Shown: one piece after another, positions 46,517-58,676 of the stretch
Numbering within the stretch: the first letter of the stretch is position 1
Layout: each line of letters begins with the position of its first letter
NCBI RefSeq assembly: GCF_024868665.1
Contig: NC_079898.1
Span: forward strand, 1,179,336 to 1,243,335
DNA from: Triplophysa rosa
Lineage: Eukaryota; Chordata; Actinopteri; Cypriniformes; Nemacheilidae
Length of the DNA: 64,000 bases
Direction: 5' to 3'
Position numbers and translations under genes: made by a program
Notes under the pieces: generated by a model
Databases searched by the model: none
The model's input: the letters and a program-made list of their open reading frames with translations, nothing else
Told to the model about the DNA's origin: nothing

Positions 46517-46860
46517 TATCTGACAAGTATCACGTGACAGCTTCGTAAGCTAAACCAATGCAGTCAGAGCCAGAAAGAGAATTGATTAGTTCACCTCCCG
46601 AGTCTTCGGGTTTGAGTCGTTCGTTCATCACGTGACAGCCCCGTACGTGTAACCAATGCAGTCAGAGCCGGAAAGAGGATTGATTAGTTCACCTCTCGAG
46701 TCTTCGGGTTTGAGTCGTTCGTTCATCACATGACAGCCCTGTACGCTTTACCAATGCAGTCTGAGCCGGAAAGAGAATTGATTAGTTCACCTCTCGAGTC
46801 TTCGGGTTTGAGTCGTTCGTTCTTTTGTCATGTGACGTGACAGCTTTGGACAGAGAAATT
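46517..46860. repeat. 98-bp tandem repeat array
   Basis: About three and a half units containing ATTGATTAGTTCACCTC, GAGTCTTCGGGTTTGAGTCG, CACGTGACAGCC and ACCAATGCAGTC. Unit starts are at 46581, 46679 and 46777. Two units recur at 60573-60760. Confidence 0.85.
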
Positions 46861-47030
46861 AGTTAAATTACTAATTCCAGTACAGGATCCATAGAATGTA
46901 GCACAATGTGCATGCGCGACTGAACGAATCACTCTCGAGATGACTCGTTCTTCCCGAGTCACGTTAAAGATTCATTCAAAATGAATGAATCGTTCAAGAA
47001 CGACCCATCACTAGTACAGACTGGCCTGAN

Positions 47031-47848
47031 GATTTAGAACTGTTAATAGCTTGTGCTGTATAAAGACGATGTTCCATGCAGCCCACGAGTAAAGACAGCC
47101 TGTCTGACTAGCGCTATAAGACCGCCGGCGATGTATAAAGAAGACTAGTGTCCGGCAGCCGCGTATGTAAAAAGACGAGGCCTGTCCGGCCAGCCTAATA
47201 TACATAAAAGACATGAGTGTCTCCTCGCAGCACACATGTAAAAAGACGATCGACTGTCCGTGCAGCCCCAAGATGTAATAACACAGAGGCTCTCCGGCAG
47301 CCGCGATGTATAAAGACGACGGACGGTCCGGCAGGCCCGATGTAAAAAGACGAAGGTGGTGTCCGACGCAAGCCCGCGATTGTAATAAAGACGATAGTGT
47401 CATAGCAGCCCACGATGTAAAAAGACTAGGCCTGTCCGCGCAGCCCTCGATGTATAAAGACGCGGAGTCTCCGTAGCAGCCTCATTTCATATTACGAGCT
47501 CGAATGTAAAAGACGAGGCAGTGTGGTGCAGCCCAAGATGTATAAAGACAACATCTCGCTGCAGCCCCGAAAAGACATGTCCGGCACCCATTATAAAGAC
47601 GACGAGTGTCCGCGCAGCCTACGATGTAAATAGACAAGGCCTGTCCGCGCAGTCCGGATGTATAAAGACATGAGTTCCCGACAGCCCACATGTAAAAAGA
47701 CGAGGCGTGTTGGCGCAGCCCACGATGTATAAAGACAAGGCCTGTCCGCGCAGCACCGCGATGTAATATAAAGACGAACGAGTGTTCCGCCGCGCACTCT
47801 ATGTGAATAGACAAGCGCTTGTCCGTGCAGTCCGCGATGTATAAAGAC
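47031..47848. repeat. 35-bp minisatellite, indel-rich copy
   Basis: Irregular units related to GATGTATAAAGACGACGAGT plus GTCCGCGCAGCCC. Compared with 60940-61805, units here contain many single-base insertions and deletions, so unit length varies. It resumes as 49398-49490 after the hAT insertion. Confidence 0.85.
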
Positions 47849-49397
47849 CAGAGGTGGACGAAGTACACAACTTCCTTACTTGAGTGAAAGTACAGATACT
47901 ACTGGTCAAATATTACTCCACTACAAGTAAAAGTTGTAAAGACAGATTCTTACTTGAGTAAAAGTACAGAAGTACGTGCTTTTAAAAGTACTCAAGTATT
48001 AAAAGTAAATTTCCTTTATGTCAGTTGTGCATTGTTTTATTGTCGTATACCTTATGCCTCTGAAGCAACCTACTGAATACACCGAGTAGCTCACAGTATC
48101 AGTTGTATTAAAGTAGTTCACTTCAAAATTTGCCCCCATTGACTTTCCATAGTAGTTTTTATTCCTACTATGGAAAGTCAATGGGGGCAAATTTTGCAGT
48201 GAGCAACTCCTTTAAGAGCTTCACATGTTTAGCACATATATGTTTCGTTTAGATATAATCCTGTATGATCATTTAGCCTAATTATATCCTCATTAGCCCC
48301 CTAGGCCTATATGTATTTATGAGCAGTGTTCTTATATTTTGTATATTCCCTTTACCAGTTTTAGCAGCAATTTACCAGTAAGTAGTAAGGTTCTTGTAAA
48401 TAGTTAAGTGTAGAAGCCCTGTGTTTGTTGGATTTATTACCATTTGTATTACCATAAGTTAACTACAAACATAAACTATAGCTAGTATAATGAAACTATG
48501 GTATGTTTAGTTGCTGTGGTTTTACTAAAGAATTCAAATGAGATTTTTTTAATTAAATTCCTCTTTGTAGTGTGTTTGGGGTTTTATTCCAATACGATTT
48601 ACCATCCCACCAATAGAATCCATCACGTACAAGTAGACAACATGTATCCATAGTACAATTCCCATTATAACCATTAAATCCATTACATTTTATGTTGTAT
48701 TTTGGGCAGGGTTCTATTGTTTTTATTTCAACAAGAATACAACTATAGTTACTTCAGTAAAAACATCATTCATTTTCCAAATCGCTTTAAATGATATAGC
48801 AGCAGATCAGAAGTTAACACACACGCGTAGCTCAAGGTGTATGTGATGGTTATTTACCGTTTAGCCGTTATGCCGATCATTTTCATGACAATGTTTCTAC
48901 GATCTTTGACTGATCGTAACCCACAGATGATTACACCACACTTTAACGTGCCTTTTTCGTATTTTATTCTTCTATTTGCCTTTTTAGAGCGCTATCAACG
49001 GTGTAGCAGCGCCTATACGTTTACATTAGTTTAGCGGGGAAGATCCCAGAGTTGCCAGATTTGCGTTAAAAAAATCTGCCAAATGGCCATTCAAAGCTTG
49101 CCGGAAAACCGCGAGCTTAGACAAACTGAAATACTTGGCAACAGTAAAAGGTCCTGGAAGATCGCAAGCCAGATAAATTGCGCACACAGGAAACCCCGCT
49201 GCATAGAAACCATTTTCTACTTTTGGACCTTTTTATAAATGTAGTGGAGTAAAAAGTATGATATTTGTCTTTCAAATGTAGTGAAGTTAAAGTACAAGTA
49301 CTCAGAAAAAATAATACTCAAGTAAAGTACAGATACTCAAAAAGTGTACTTAAGTACAGTACTCAGGTAAATTTACTTCGTTACTGTCCACCACTGA
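47849..49397. mobile_element. Tol2-like non-autonomous hAT
   Basis: It starts CAGAGGTGGACGAAGTAC and ends TTCGTTACTGTCCACCACTG. The flanks ATAAAGAC and TTAAAGAC are an 8-bp duplication with one mismatch. The CAGAGGTG start and the TACTTGAGTAAAAGTAC-rich ends resemble Tol2-group hATs. No transposase. The matching site in copy B (about 61720) is empty, giving the pre-insertion sequence directly. It contains a perfect hairpin (48124-48196). Confidence 0.88.
48124..48196. repeat. Perfect 32-bp hairpin
   Basis: 48124-48155 and 48165-48196 are exact reverse complements (CAAAATTTGCCCCCATTGAC...) around a 9-base loop. It lies inside the Tol2-like hAT. It may be a tiny nested MITE or a structured RNA source; nothing else supports an RNA gene. 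Confidence 0.85.
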
Positions 49398-49490
49398 TTA
49401 AAGACAACAAGTGTCCGTGCAGCCCGAGATGTAAAAAGACGAGGCGTGTTCGCGCAGCCCACGATGTATACAGTAAAGACGACGTGTGTC

Positions 49491-50289
49491 CGTGATTGAC
49501 TTCATTGACCGTGATAAATTGGCTAGCAATTTCGACAAGCAAATACCAAGAAATAGGTTGCAAAATCCGCGATGGGACTGAGCTCGAATATCTTCAGAGT
49601 CAGCAACTTTTTATAGTACAAAATCGCTGTCAATCAAAAGGAGATGCAGTCTTTCGACAGACCCTCCAATCATCACGCAGAAGCCCAGAGTCCAGGCCAG
49701 CCCACTCCTCCATTCACCCCCAGACATGCCGAGTGTGTCGCAGCATTTATCCAATGACCGTCTAGTTTCGAAGCACTGCAAAAAACTGTTCAAAGCAGCC
49801 GCATTGAAGTCGATGGACGCTAGGCTTCAACAGGGAAATGTACTGTGACGCTACGGGAATGTTTATGAAGGAAATCGAGTCAGCCGACCTGCTATATGTA
49901 GCTGATTCTGAACGAACTCGTCTTTGAGATGAACGTGTTCTAACACATTTTTAGTCAATAAAATGTTAACACAATAGTACATATTTGACCATTAATTTTT
50001 TTCATTATAGGTGAAGCCGAGCTTCCCTTGCAGTCTTAAAGAAATCCCCACTGATTGGTTATCTAAACTGCCCAAATCATAACTTCCCTTCATTAAAGTC
50101 CAGGTAAAGCAATATTAAATATTAAATGTTTTGAGTTTGTCACAGCATAGAACAATGTGTTATGAAAAACCCGCCAAGTAAATAACCGCCAAGTTATCAA
50201 AAACAGAACTCTCTGCTCTCAAACGCTGGGGGCGTGTCCGCTGTCTGAGCTGAAACCACGCCCACTCGCCTCTGTCAGCCTGCAAAATG
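49491..50289. other. Copy A unique-like sequence after the minisatellite
   Basis: Identical open frames of 89 codons occur here (49496) and in copy B (61814), but they have no domain and no conservation signal beyond the duplication itself. Confidence 0.4.
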
Positions 50290-50515
50290 TGCAAAGCAGT
50301 GGGTCCCAAGGAACAGAACCACTGGTATAGATGAACAGTCCATTGCAGGTCATTCACAGACACTCACACCTGCACACCCAAGGGCAGTTTAGTGACTGGG
50401 GGGGGAACTGGAGTACAGGACACCCACGCTAACACAGGGACAACATGCAAACTACACACGCCTCTTACTGTGAGACAACAGTGCCAACCACTGAACCAAT
50501 GTGTTGAACATAATT
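50290..50515. repeat. SINE-like relic
   Basis: GACAACATGCAAACTACACA followed by CTTACTGTGAGACAACAGTG CCAACCACTGA is a diverged form of a very common fish interspersed repeat (canonical CATGCAAACTCCACAC ... GCGACAGTGCTAACCACTGAG). Its counterpart in copy B is at about 62610-62835. Confidence 0.5.
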
Positions 50516-51150
50516 TTAGTCACCATAACAAAAGAAATCATAAATCAGTTTGAAAAAGTTTTTTTAACATTTCGATTCTGTAACCATTTCAGAAGAAGCT
50601 CACACAGAGCGTTCAGTAGCTCAAACCAAACATAGTCTTTTTAATATCCCACACTCAGAGACTATTGTCTCATCCTTTAGTCAGTGTTTAACAGCAGGAC
50701 AGCGAGAACAGAATCGGGTGCAGATTAAAAAGTGCATGACGTTACTGATTTGTCATATTTAATAGTAGCAAAAAATAAACAACAGCAGTATTAGCAACAA
50801 AGTACTGTGGTAAAATATTAACCTACAGTTTGTCAATTTCAACCAATCCATAATTAATGTTTGAAATTGTCCAGGGTTTCCCAACTCTCGTTTAAGCATG
50901 ATATTTACAGTACAACCATTTGGATTACCATAGTAAGACCATAGTAAAGTACCATCTGATTCAGTTCATTTACGAACGAGAGATCTGTCTCGTTCAGATT
51001 CAAAACACCTACTGTACTTGTTTTATGCAAGGCATATTCGTTCAGTACATTCAACCCAAATTTTAGCATTTTAGACTTTCCAAAAATAGCGTTCTGTACG
51101 ATTTATAAGCTTTTTTGCCCGTGGTGTGCATTCAGGTTTAGGTCCCCACA

Positions 51151-51190
<40 letters not shown>

Positions 51191-52095
51191 TGTAAATACT
51201 GTGGCATATTAACATTACTGTTTAAAATGACCTCAAAATATATCTCAATATAATTGTCCAGTATATGCTTACACATAACATTAGAATCATTTTTAAGGAA
51301 AAATCATAATGCATTGAATACAGTACATAAGAAATGGTGATCAAAGAAAACTTCGCTACAGCAATTAATTGTACAAATAAACTTAACAGAGACTGCAAGA
51401 AATATTTATCTGTTATTATTATCAGACACAGAACAATAAAAACGGATTGTCCAATGTGATATAGAGCCTATTAACGAAATAACGTTCATATTGTTTAATA
51501 AAAAAGTTCAAATTGATCCCCCCTGCATTAGGCCCGATTCACATTAAGCATCTAAAACTGCGGTGATCTTCTGTCCGGTTCACAATCACGGGTCTCAAAT
51601 GCTGAATTTTTTTAATGTAAAAATCAAGCGGACGTCATAAGTAGACCTCACACAACAGTATAACACAATAAACAAAGCCAGTTCATCACACCTTTAAGGG
51701 TTTGGCCCATAAATGACTGGTGTTTGGAGCCGGTTGGGATATATTTTCCTCTCGTTTTATTAGTGGATGAAAGTGTCAGTATTATTTTATGACAATATTT
51801 TCTTCATGACAGTCATTTAAAACATGTTGTTAACGAAAACTATAAATGAACACTGCCTGGGATCCCATCTTGTTCAGTCACCTTCCTGGCATTCACAATT
51901 CTCAGGACTCGCTTAACCTCATGTGCATTGTTTGGTCCCAGGCCAAAGAAGAAATTGAGTTCATAGCAGTCTGTGTTCAGAAATATATGAGAATGCACTT
52001 TGTTTATATGCAGACACAGCTCACTTGACCTGAGAGACTCTTGTATAAACAGTGAAGGTGAAAGAGCAGCAGAGCGGATTCACTCGCACTGGTTA
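50516..52095. other. cfap36 intron 5, mainly copy A
   Basis: A (CA)n tract is the only clear feature. No gene recognised. Confidence 0.4.
51153..51189. repeat. (CA)n microsatellite, copy A
   Basis: 37 bp. The copy B counterpart (63471-63507) is the same length. Confidence 0.95.
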
Positions 52096-52099
52096 TAAA

Positions 52100-52165
52100 A
52101 TGTTCTTTTATCTGCATGTCGCTTTGAATTAAAACGTCTGCTAAAGAATACATGTAAATGTGATG
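52100..52165 (+). repeat. L2 tail relic
   Basis: TGTCGCTTTGAATTAAAACG TCTGCTAAAGAATACATGTA is a diverged L2 3' tail. Confidence 0.55.
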
Positions 52166-53085
52166 AAATTGTAATGAAATCTAACATGCCAAGCGCTGAG
52201 TTAAACACATTCATTCATTTACGTTCAGCGGTATACATCGTTTTAGTGTCGACGTCATCATGATTACATCACCGCAAAACAAAATGAAAACTGGAGGTGG
52301 CCAATACAAACCAGCACACAGTCAGCTACATAACAACACAATAAGATGATATTTTTATATCTTGAGTGCCAGAGTCAATGGAATACAGGCTCCAATTTGA
52401 AATGTTAACACATACAGTACCTGCTGCCAACAGCTGAAGGTAAACCCAATAAAACGAGAGGACTGGACAGAAACCATCATCAAAAATGCTCGCGTTTGCA
52501 GGGCATCACTTAAGATTAAAGAAACGATTGTCTTTTGTCGGTATGGATTATGATTTGGTTGCGTGTCTAAAAATATCTCATGTGTGCCCACCTAATCAGA
52601 AACTGGGGAAGTTATTTCACGTAACGTTAACTTTAGCGCATAGGCAACTACATAACAACTTTGTTAGCTATACATCTAGCAGTTACCTAGCAACCAGAGA
52701 CTAAACATATTTATTACACGGCTCATTTGAATGCTTGATTCTGATTGGCCAGTCGCGACATTCCAAGGGTTGTTATTTTCAAATAACAACCGCTCAAAAC
52801 TAATAACACCCTGTAACCCGGATGCTGCAAATCATTTTGAGAGGGGCAGTTTAATATTACACAAAAATGAATTATACATATGTCTTTAATAACATATATG
52901 ACATTATATTTACAAATGATTAAACCAATTTGCCTGTTCGTGATGTTTGAACGTCATTTCTTACTTTAAAACCAAAACTAAAGGGCTTTTCCTCACGGAA
53001 GATCTGCATTCGGTAAAAATTAGCTAATAAAATATTTCACATTTCATGTCCAGTTTTTTTCTCATGTGGCAAGTAGGCGTGTAAT
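52166..53085. other. cfap36 intron 5, unassigned
   Basis: No gene recognised. The section from about 52720 contains AATAACAACCGCTC and GTAACCCGGATG motifs that probably belong to the repeat ending at 53167. Confidence 0.35.
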
Positions 53086-53091
53086 AAGCGG

Positions 53092-53167
53092 GATAATGTA
53101 CAAGCAGCCAGCTGTTATCATGAAATAAAATGATTTCTGCGATAACAACCGGCTGCCCGTACATTAT
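53092..53167. repeat. Palindromic repeat
   Basis: GGGATAATGTAC...AGCTGTTATC at the left is inverted at the right (GATAACAACCGGCTGCC then GTACATTATCCC) around a loop of about 20 bases. Likely the end of a small DNA transposon. Confidence 0.65.
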
Positions 53168-53694
53168 CCCTTACAGAAAACGTTCGTAATCCCTTTTTCT
53201 TCAGTTGCCATAAGTGCATTAGTAGAAAGAGAGAGGGAACCGTGAGCTAATCTTGCTAATGTTGCCACTGTTAGTAGACATAGGCATCTGAAGATTTATA
53301 CGCTCTCAGCTTCTCTTAACTATACACGCTTGGTTTCTTTCTGTGGCAGGCCCATTAACTGGTTCATCCATCCATTGAGTGAGCATGTATGGGTCGGCCA
53401 ATCTGGTTCCTTCCGTTAAAGTTGACTTTTTCAAAAACAATTGCTGTCCCAGACAGTGAGTGACCTCACATATTAAAATTAATAAAAAAGCAACCTAACA
53501 AACCATGCTAGCATTTGTAAAGCGGTCAGGGGGATCTTTCTACCTAGGAACATTTTCATGTTCACTTTTATAGTCATTTTTTAAAATATTCATCATGTTG
53601 ATAATCTTTTTGGATCATTGTAAATCCCACGTATTATTTCATTGGGGATTTGGGTACGTTAGATGCAATGTGCTGGACTTGTGTTCTTCTGCAG
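53168..53694. other. cfap36 intron 5, 3' end
   Basis: No feature recognised. The acceptor is TTCTTCTGCAG. Confidence 0.45.
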
Positions 53695-53818
53695 GAGGTC
53701 GAAAGAGGAGTATGAGCTGGAGATAGCAGACAGGATAGAGGAGAAGGAGGAGACGGCCTCCACGTCCAGCAGTTTATCTGAAGCGCTGCTGGGAACAGCG
53801 TGTGATTCTGTGAACGGT
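53695..53818 (+). CDS. cfap36: cfap36 exon 6
   Basis: Completes an Arg codon, then RSKEEYELEIADRIEEKEET, ASTSSSLSEALLGTACDSVN. RKSKEEY opens the charged linker after the BART domain in CFAP36. Exits phase 0 at GGT|GTAAGA. Confidence 0.9.
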
Positions 53819-53901
53819 GTAAGAGACGGAGAGTACTGAGCATGTGTGAGGTAATACTGCTGATGCACTGACCGTGTGCTGATGAAACTCTGACTCTACA
53901 G

Positions 53902-53968
53902 ATCAACGGCACTTCACAAGAGAACGAGCTGAAGGAATATGGAGTTCTGAAGACTTCACCTCCGTCAT
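53902..53968 (+). CDS. cfap36: cfap36 exon 7
   Basis: After an 83-bp intron ending CTCTACAG. Reads INGTSQENELKEYGVLKTSP PS and exits phase 1 at CAT|GTGAGA. This linker region is weakly conserved; the call rests on splice sites and phase. Confidence 0.82.
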
Positions 53969-54101
53969 GTGAGAATCACATTAATCTAGCGTTATTGCTC
54001 TTACACTGATTGATGTTGAGTGCTGTGTGATGACACCAACCATTACAATCATCTTGATCACATTAACAAAAAGCAACTCGCATCGTCGCAGCTGCCCAGA
54101 T

Positions 54102-54200
54102 ACAGCAGTGCTGCTTGAAAGTTTGTCAACCCCTTGAGCTACGAAATAAAAGGGTTCAAATACTTTTGCACAAGTAAATGTTTCAGTTATTGTGAGAAAT
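54102..54200. repeat. Tc1-like terminal fragment (tentative)
   Basis: CAGTGCTGCTTGAAAGTTTG followed by CAACCCCTT resembles the terminus of a fish Tc1 family. Lies in intron 7, with no opposite end found. Confidence 0.4.
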
Positions 54201-54327
54201 TTGTTTGTCAATGGCCGTGGTAAAATCACTAATAAAGATAAATTCTGCACTTTACTCTTGATCAATCATTGGTGGATGATTGTGTAGATCTGGTAAAATC
54301 ATTAGATTGTGTGTGTGTGTTGTACAG

Positions 54328-54437
54328 GTGCGAGAAAGACACTACCTGCTGTAAGGCCACCTGTGAAGGGTTCTGGATCGGCCGACCCTACAACTTCAGA
54401 GATCCTGAGCGACAGTGACAGCTCCAGACGTCTCGCT
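54328..54437 (+). CDS. cfap36: cfap36 exon 8
   Basis: After TTGTACAG it completes a Cys codon and reads CARKTLPAVRPPVKGSGSAD then PTTSEILSDSDSSRRLA, ending at GCT|GTGAGA in phase 0. Ser-rich linker, called by phase and splice sites. Confidence 0.82.
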
Positions 54438-55753
54438 GTGAGAACCCCACCCAATCATTTAATGTGTGTCTCTTCATAACCACACAACCTGTCAAAGGAT
54501 TAGAGCACCTAATAATATACTTTCATATCGTCACTGTCGGGCGGAAACATCCTATGTCCAAATTTGGTCAATTTCATATTTTTTCACAAATCGATGCTAT
54601 TGGTCAGTCCCCATGTGGGTCTGTTATTTTTACAAATTATTAACCAATCTAAAGTGTTGAAAATAGCTTGAGAGCAAATCTCTTAACTCCATTGGACACT
54701 TCAACTGTCTGAGAAGTCTCGTAACTCCACCTCTTCTTCACTCCGCTGGAGCCTCTCGGCATTACGTCTTCTGATTGAAAGTTTTTTAGACAATAACGAG
54801 TGAAAATAGTTAGGTTAGATACATTTGAGTAGGTCTGTTTTGTTAAAAATCGATAGCTGTAATGCTTCGGTGCAGAAGGAAGCCCGTGAGCCACGAAGGT
54901 AAGTTTGCGAGCAGATTCGGCTAATTTCCGCCTAATAGACAGCCTAGTCAGCTCATCCTTTTTTGTATTACATCACTTATAGTTCTTAAACCTTTAAAAT
55001 AGAGTTTAGGAAGATGCATGTAACCACAGTCGTTAGCTTTGGTTAACGATTGAAGCCTTTTCTCTTGTCAAGAGGCTCAACGCGACCGCAGACGTTGATG
55101 AACACTGCTGGCAGCAGCGACGTCTGTTTCCGTACCATTCTTATCAATGACAGCGTAATCTCGTATCTCCCTGCTCCCAAGTCATAAACCTTGTATCTCT
55201 GATTAAAGATGGTTTTGGGGAAATGTTGTGTTAATGTTGGTACACAACAGTATATGATAGCAATATACGGTATAATACCAACTTTAACGATACAATGTTT
55301 AATAACTCAAAAAATATGCAGTTTTTTTAATTTCCTGAAAAATAATGGTTTTGGAGATGCAAGGATTCTGCCCGACAGTGACGATATGTTCCTCACAAAT
55401 GTAACTTGAGTTGTGTTGTAATTCAATATAAATCGATTTCTGTCGCATTTTTCTCTATTTTGTATGGTTGCATACAAAGTTAATGGATATGAACATGATG
55501 CCGTACTTCTAAAACTTTACAGCTTCTCCAGTAAAAACAGCCAATCATTAATCATTCAAGACTGATGATTCTCTGTGGGAGGGGCAACTTCCCTATACAG
55601 ACTTTGTTGCAAAGCAGTTTTACCGAAAATCAATTTCGGCACAAACAGGACATATATAAGCATTATCGAAATAAAGAAAGAATGATAGAAGACTATAATA
55701 ACTGTAAGTGACATTTTTGATGTGACTCTAATCTGACACAGTCTTCTGAGGTC
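54438..55753. other. cfap36 intron 8, 5' part
   Basis: No gene or recognised transposon. Confidence 0.4.
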
Positions 55754-55890
55754 CTGGGGCCGGTTGCACCAGCTGTAAGTTACAACTTAGTCTAGTTTTG
55801 ACTTAAACAGGCACAAAGTTACAATTTACGCACTACTAAATATTTTTTAGTTGCACCATTCAACTTATGATGTTTGTACTCCCTGAAAGA
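55754..55890. repeat. Repeat with GGGGCCGGTTGCACCAGCT start
   Basis: GGCCGGTTGCACCAGCTGTA is a common terminus of small fish DNA elements, and a TAGTTGCACCA-type motif recurs at about 55848. The far end is unclear. Confidence 0.35.
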
Positions 55891-56732
55891 GCAAAGACGG
55901 ACTACTTGTCACCTTAATGCTAAATTTACAACACTTAGTATTTAATGCTAACCTTACATCACATGACAGGCTGTCATTGACAGCAGTTTGAAGTTATAGC
56001 TGCACTCAATTACATTATGCCATTAATATTTTACCTGCTTATAACATTCCTCTGTTGCCTGATATCCATCGCCTCTCTCAGCCTGAGTCACCAGTACTGT
56101 ATATGAGAAGAGTTTAATGGGAGGATTTGAATTTAAACACACGCAAGTCAATGCACATGCTCTTCATCAATAGAGAATCAATGAAGCGTGTTGCCCACTG
56201 ATCCTCCGTGTATTCGCGACTGCATTAGCATTCACTTGTTATCTGGCGTGAGATTTGTTTGGTCAGACTGAGCGGGTGAGATAAAGCCTGAAAGTGTGTG
56301 TGTGATTGAGCAGGTGAACCCGCTGATACTGATGCTCTCTAGTGTTAGGGGAGGGGTCATGCATGCTCACTCCAGTGCGTCATCGAGACATGATTTCAGG
56401 ACCGCCCAAAAAATCCTCAACATGAAAACTGTGGAAAAACTCTACAATTCAAACCTTCTGTACATAGTTCAGTCGTTTTAAACTGTTCCAGCTATACATT
56501 TATAGTGTGTTTAGAAACAATTCTTGGAATTCCCTTTACACGGACTTTAATATACTAAATATGATTCTTTAGTACTTCTTAAGATAATGTTTAGAACATG
56601 TACGTGTACTCAACTGTGCTGTCTTGAGACACCATGAACAAGAACTAAAATGTGCTTTTAACATTTGTATTAAATATGTGTTTAATTGCTACTTGTAGTA
56701 CACTTGAGCCTTTAGCTTATGATTGTGTGCAG
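55891..56732. other. cfap36 intron 8, 3' part
   Basis: No feature recognised. Ends GATTGTGTGCAG. Confidence 0.4.
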
Positions 56733-56870
56733 GACGAGGAGGGTCTACAGCGGCGCACTGAGTATCTGAAGCAGCAGAGAGATAAATTGCATGCTCTGAA
56801 GAGAGATCAGACACTAAAGAGCCCCACAGAAAGTGCTCCTGTGGCCCCGGACCCCAGACACAGCACACAG
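56733..56870 (+). CDS. cfap36: cfap36 exon 9
   Basis: Reads DEEGLQRRTEYLKQQRDKLH then ALKRDQTLKSPTESAPVAPD. The E.LQ.R..YLKQQRDKL stretch is the conserved C-terminal coiled coil of CFAP36. It leaves in phase 0 at CAG|GTACTT. The expected final block (about 40 residues, Lys/Leu/Glu-rich) was not found to 64000, so the gene runs past the window or is broken in this assembly. Confidence 0.9.
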
Positions 56871-57092
56871 GTACTTACCTTCATTCATTCTGTGTCCGTA
56901 GATTCCTGATTTAAACCTGAAGACTGAAGAGTAGTGGAAACTGTGATTCCGTTTCTGTCGGTCTCTCGACGTTGTGTCGAACCGACAGATGGGGTTCGTC
57001 CCTGAGAACCAATCGCTTCCGACTTCTTAGAAAAGGCCAATGAAAATTGGCGAATGAAATTTGCATGCCAGACTCCGCCCCCGGATATCCGG

Positions 57093-57099
57093 GTATAAA
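57093..57099 (+). promoter_or_regulatory. TATA box in DIRS copy 3
   Basis: TATAAAA in GGGTATAAAAGGGAGACG, 200 bp upstream of the gag ATG at 57301. Confidence 0.6.
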
Positions 57100-57300
57100 A
57101 GGGAGACGGCGTGCCTCATTCATTCACCTTTTGTTCTTCGGAGCCTTCGCTAATGATCAACAGACTTCGCTACAAGACTGCCGGCTCTACGACGTGGTGC
57201 AGCGGACTGTCCCTTCCTGCAGCGACTTCCCCTGGGCGTCTCGGCGGTTCCAGAAGTGTTCGAGTTTTTTCTCTAAAAGAGCTAATTTCTCCAGCGTGGC

Positions 57301-58430
57301 ATGTCCCGCTGTTCTCGTGGGTGCAACACACTCATCGAGGAGGGGGACGGACACGATGTCTGCTTCCAGTACGCTGGGGAAGATGTTGTGGATACGTCCT
57401 GCCCGCACTGCGGGCGGTTGACGATTCAGACGTTGCGTCACGGGTGGCTGTGTTCCCACGGGACTCAGCCACCACCTCGTCTGCTTCCCGTTCCGTGACG
57501 GCAGGACTACGGCCCTGCCGCCCGCTACGGCGAGCAGCGAGGGTGATATGAGGATTACTGTGAGCGCTAATCCGTCAGCCACTGGCTCGCGGACCGTTCG
57601 CACCTCGTCTTGCTCGTCTGACCGTTCCCCATGAGACGGTCCGCCGTCTTATTCCTCAATCACGTATCGGACACGGTACGTGATGATGAGATGTCTGTTG
57701 CAGCATCGGAGGGTGACTTACTGGCATCAGACTCCGACGATTCCTTGAAGCTCCCTCCCTCGGGGGGTCGAGATCAGGAAGAAGCGGACGTCGAAATGTC
57801 AGCCATGCTTTCCCGGGCCGCTGGCATTGGGTTGCGGTGCACCGCACTGCCTCTCCCAACGCTCGCGGCTGGATACACGGTACATCGGGCTTGAGAGCGG
57901 CTCCAAGCCGCACTCGCCCCCAGTGCCGTGTTCCCCCGGAAGTGCATGAGGAACCTAGTACGACCTGGAACGCCCCCTTCGGCGCGTACACGTCAACTAG
58001 TTCCATCACCCTTTCTTCCCTCGATGGTGGGGCAGCTAGAGGATACGTCGATGTCCCCCGGGGCTCGACCTAAACTCCCGTCCAAAGCACGTAGGCTTTT
58101 CGGCATCTGAGGTGTCGAGAGCTTACTCTGCTGCGGGCCAAGCTGTCCCCTCTCTCCACGCTATGGCCTTCCTGCAGGCCAATGCGCGGAGAGAGCTCCA
58201 CGAGGGTAAGACCGACCCAGCGCTTATGCAGGAACTCCGCGGCTTCACCGACCTCGCTCTCGGGCGACCAAGGTGATCGCGCGGGCCCTGGGTCGGGCGA
58301 TGTCCACACTTGTGGTCCAGGAGAGACACCTCTGGCTGAACCTTGCACAGGTGAGTAACGCTGAGAAAGTCCGCTTTCTCGATGCACCCATCTCGCAAGG
58401 GGGGGCTGTTTGGTGATACTGTCGAGTTCG
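57301..58430 (+). pseudogene. DIRS copy 3 gag-like gene, frameshifted
   Basis: Starts MSRCSRGCNTLIEEGDGHDV, with DTSCPHCGRLTIQTL as a Cys/His element. Later blocks are DDEMSVAASEGDLLASDSDD, EVHEEPSTTWNAPF and SLDGGAARGYVDV, then VVQERHLWLNLAQV-type and FLDAPISQGGAVW-type sequence. Stops at about 57498 and several frame shifts break it. Confidence 0.75.
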
Positions 58431-58676
58431 ACAGTTAGGGAGCAGACAGAGGATATCAAGTATGTCCTCCCCAGCCGCGACTCGACCGCCCTCTGGCCGC
58501 CGAGATCCCGTGCACCGTCTGCTTCCCAGCAGCCCTGGTCCTCTTCGAGACATCGAAGAGGAGACCACCACCCCATCAGCAGCCGCGGCGAAAGCCAATG
58601 CGGCCCTCATGGGAAGACCCCAGGGAGTTCGAGAATACCTTTCTAAAGTTTTTCTCCCTCTCTGGGCGTTTATATC

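Larger units (their letters stand above)
46679..51682. repeat. Duplicated segment, copy A
   Basis: It is almost identical to 60573-64000 apart from a 1.55-kb hAT insertion here (47849-49397) and a shorter, indel-rich minisatellite. Past the minisatellite only scattered single-base differences are seen (for example GCTATATG versus GCTTTATG). The (CA)n tract has equal length in both copies. One N lies at 47030. The unduplicated cfap36 intron continues after 51682. Confidence 0.9.

Noticed and set aside
49496..49765. 89-codon frame found identically at 49496 and 61814
   Set aside because: It is identical only because the segment is duplicated; no domain or gene context.
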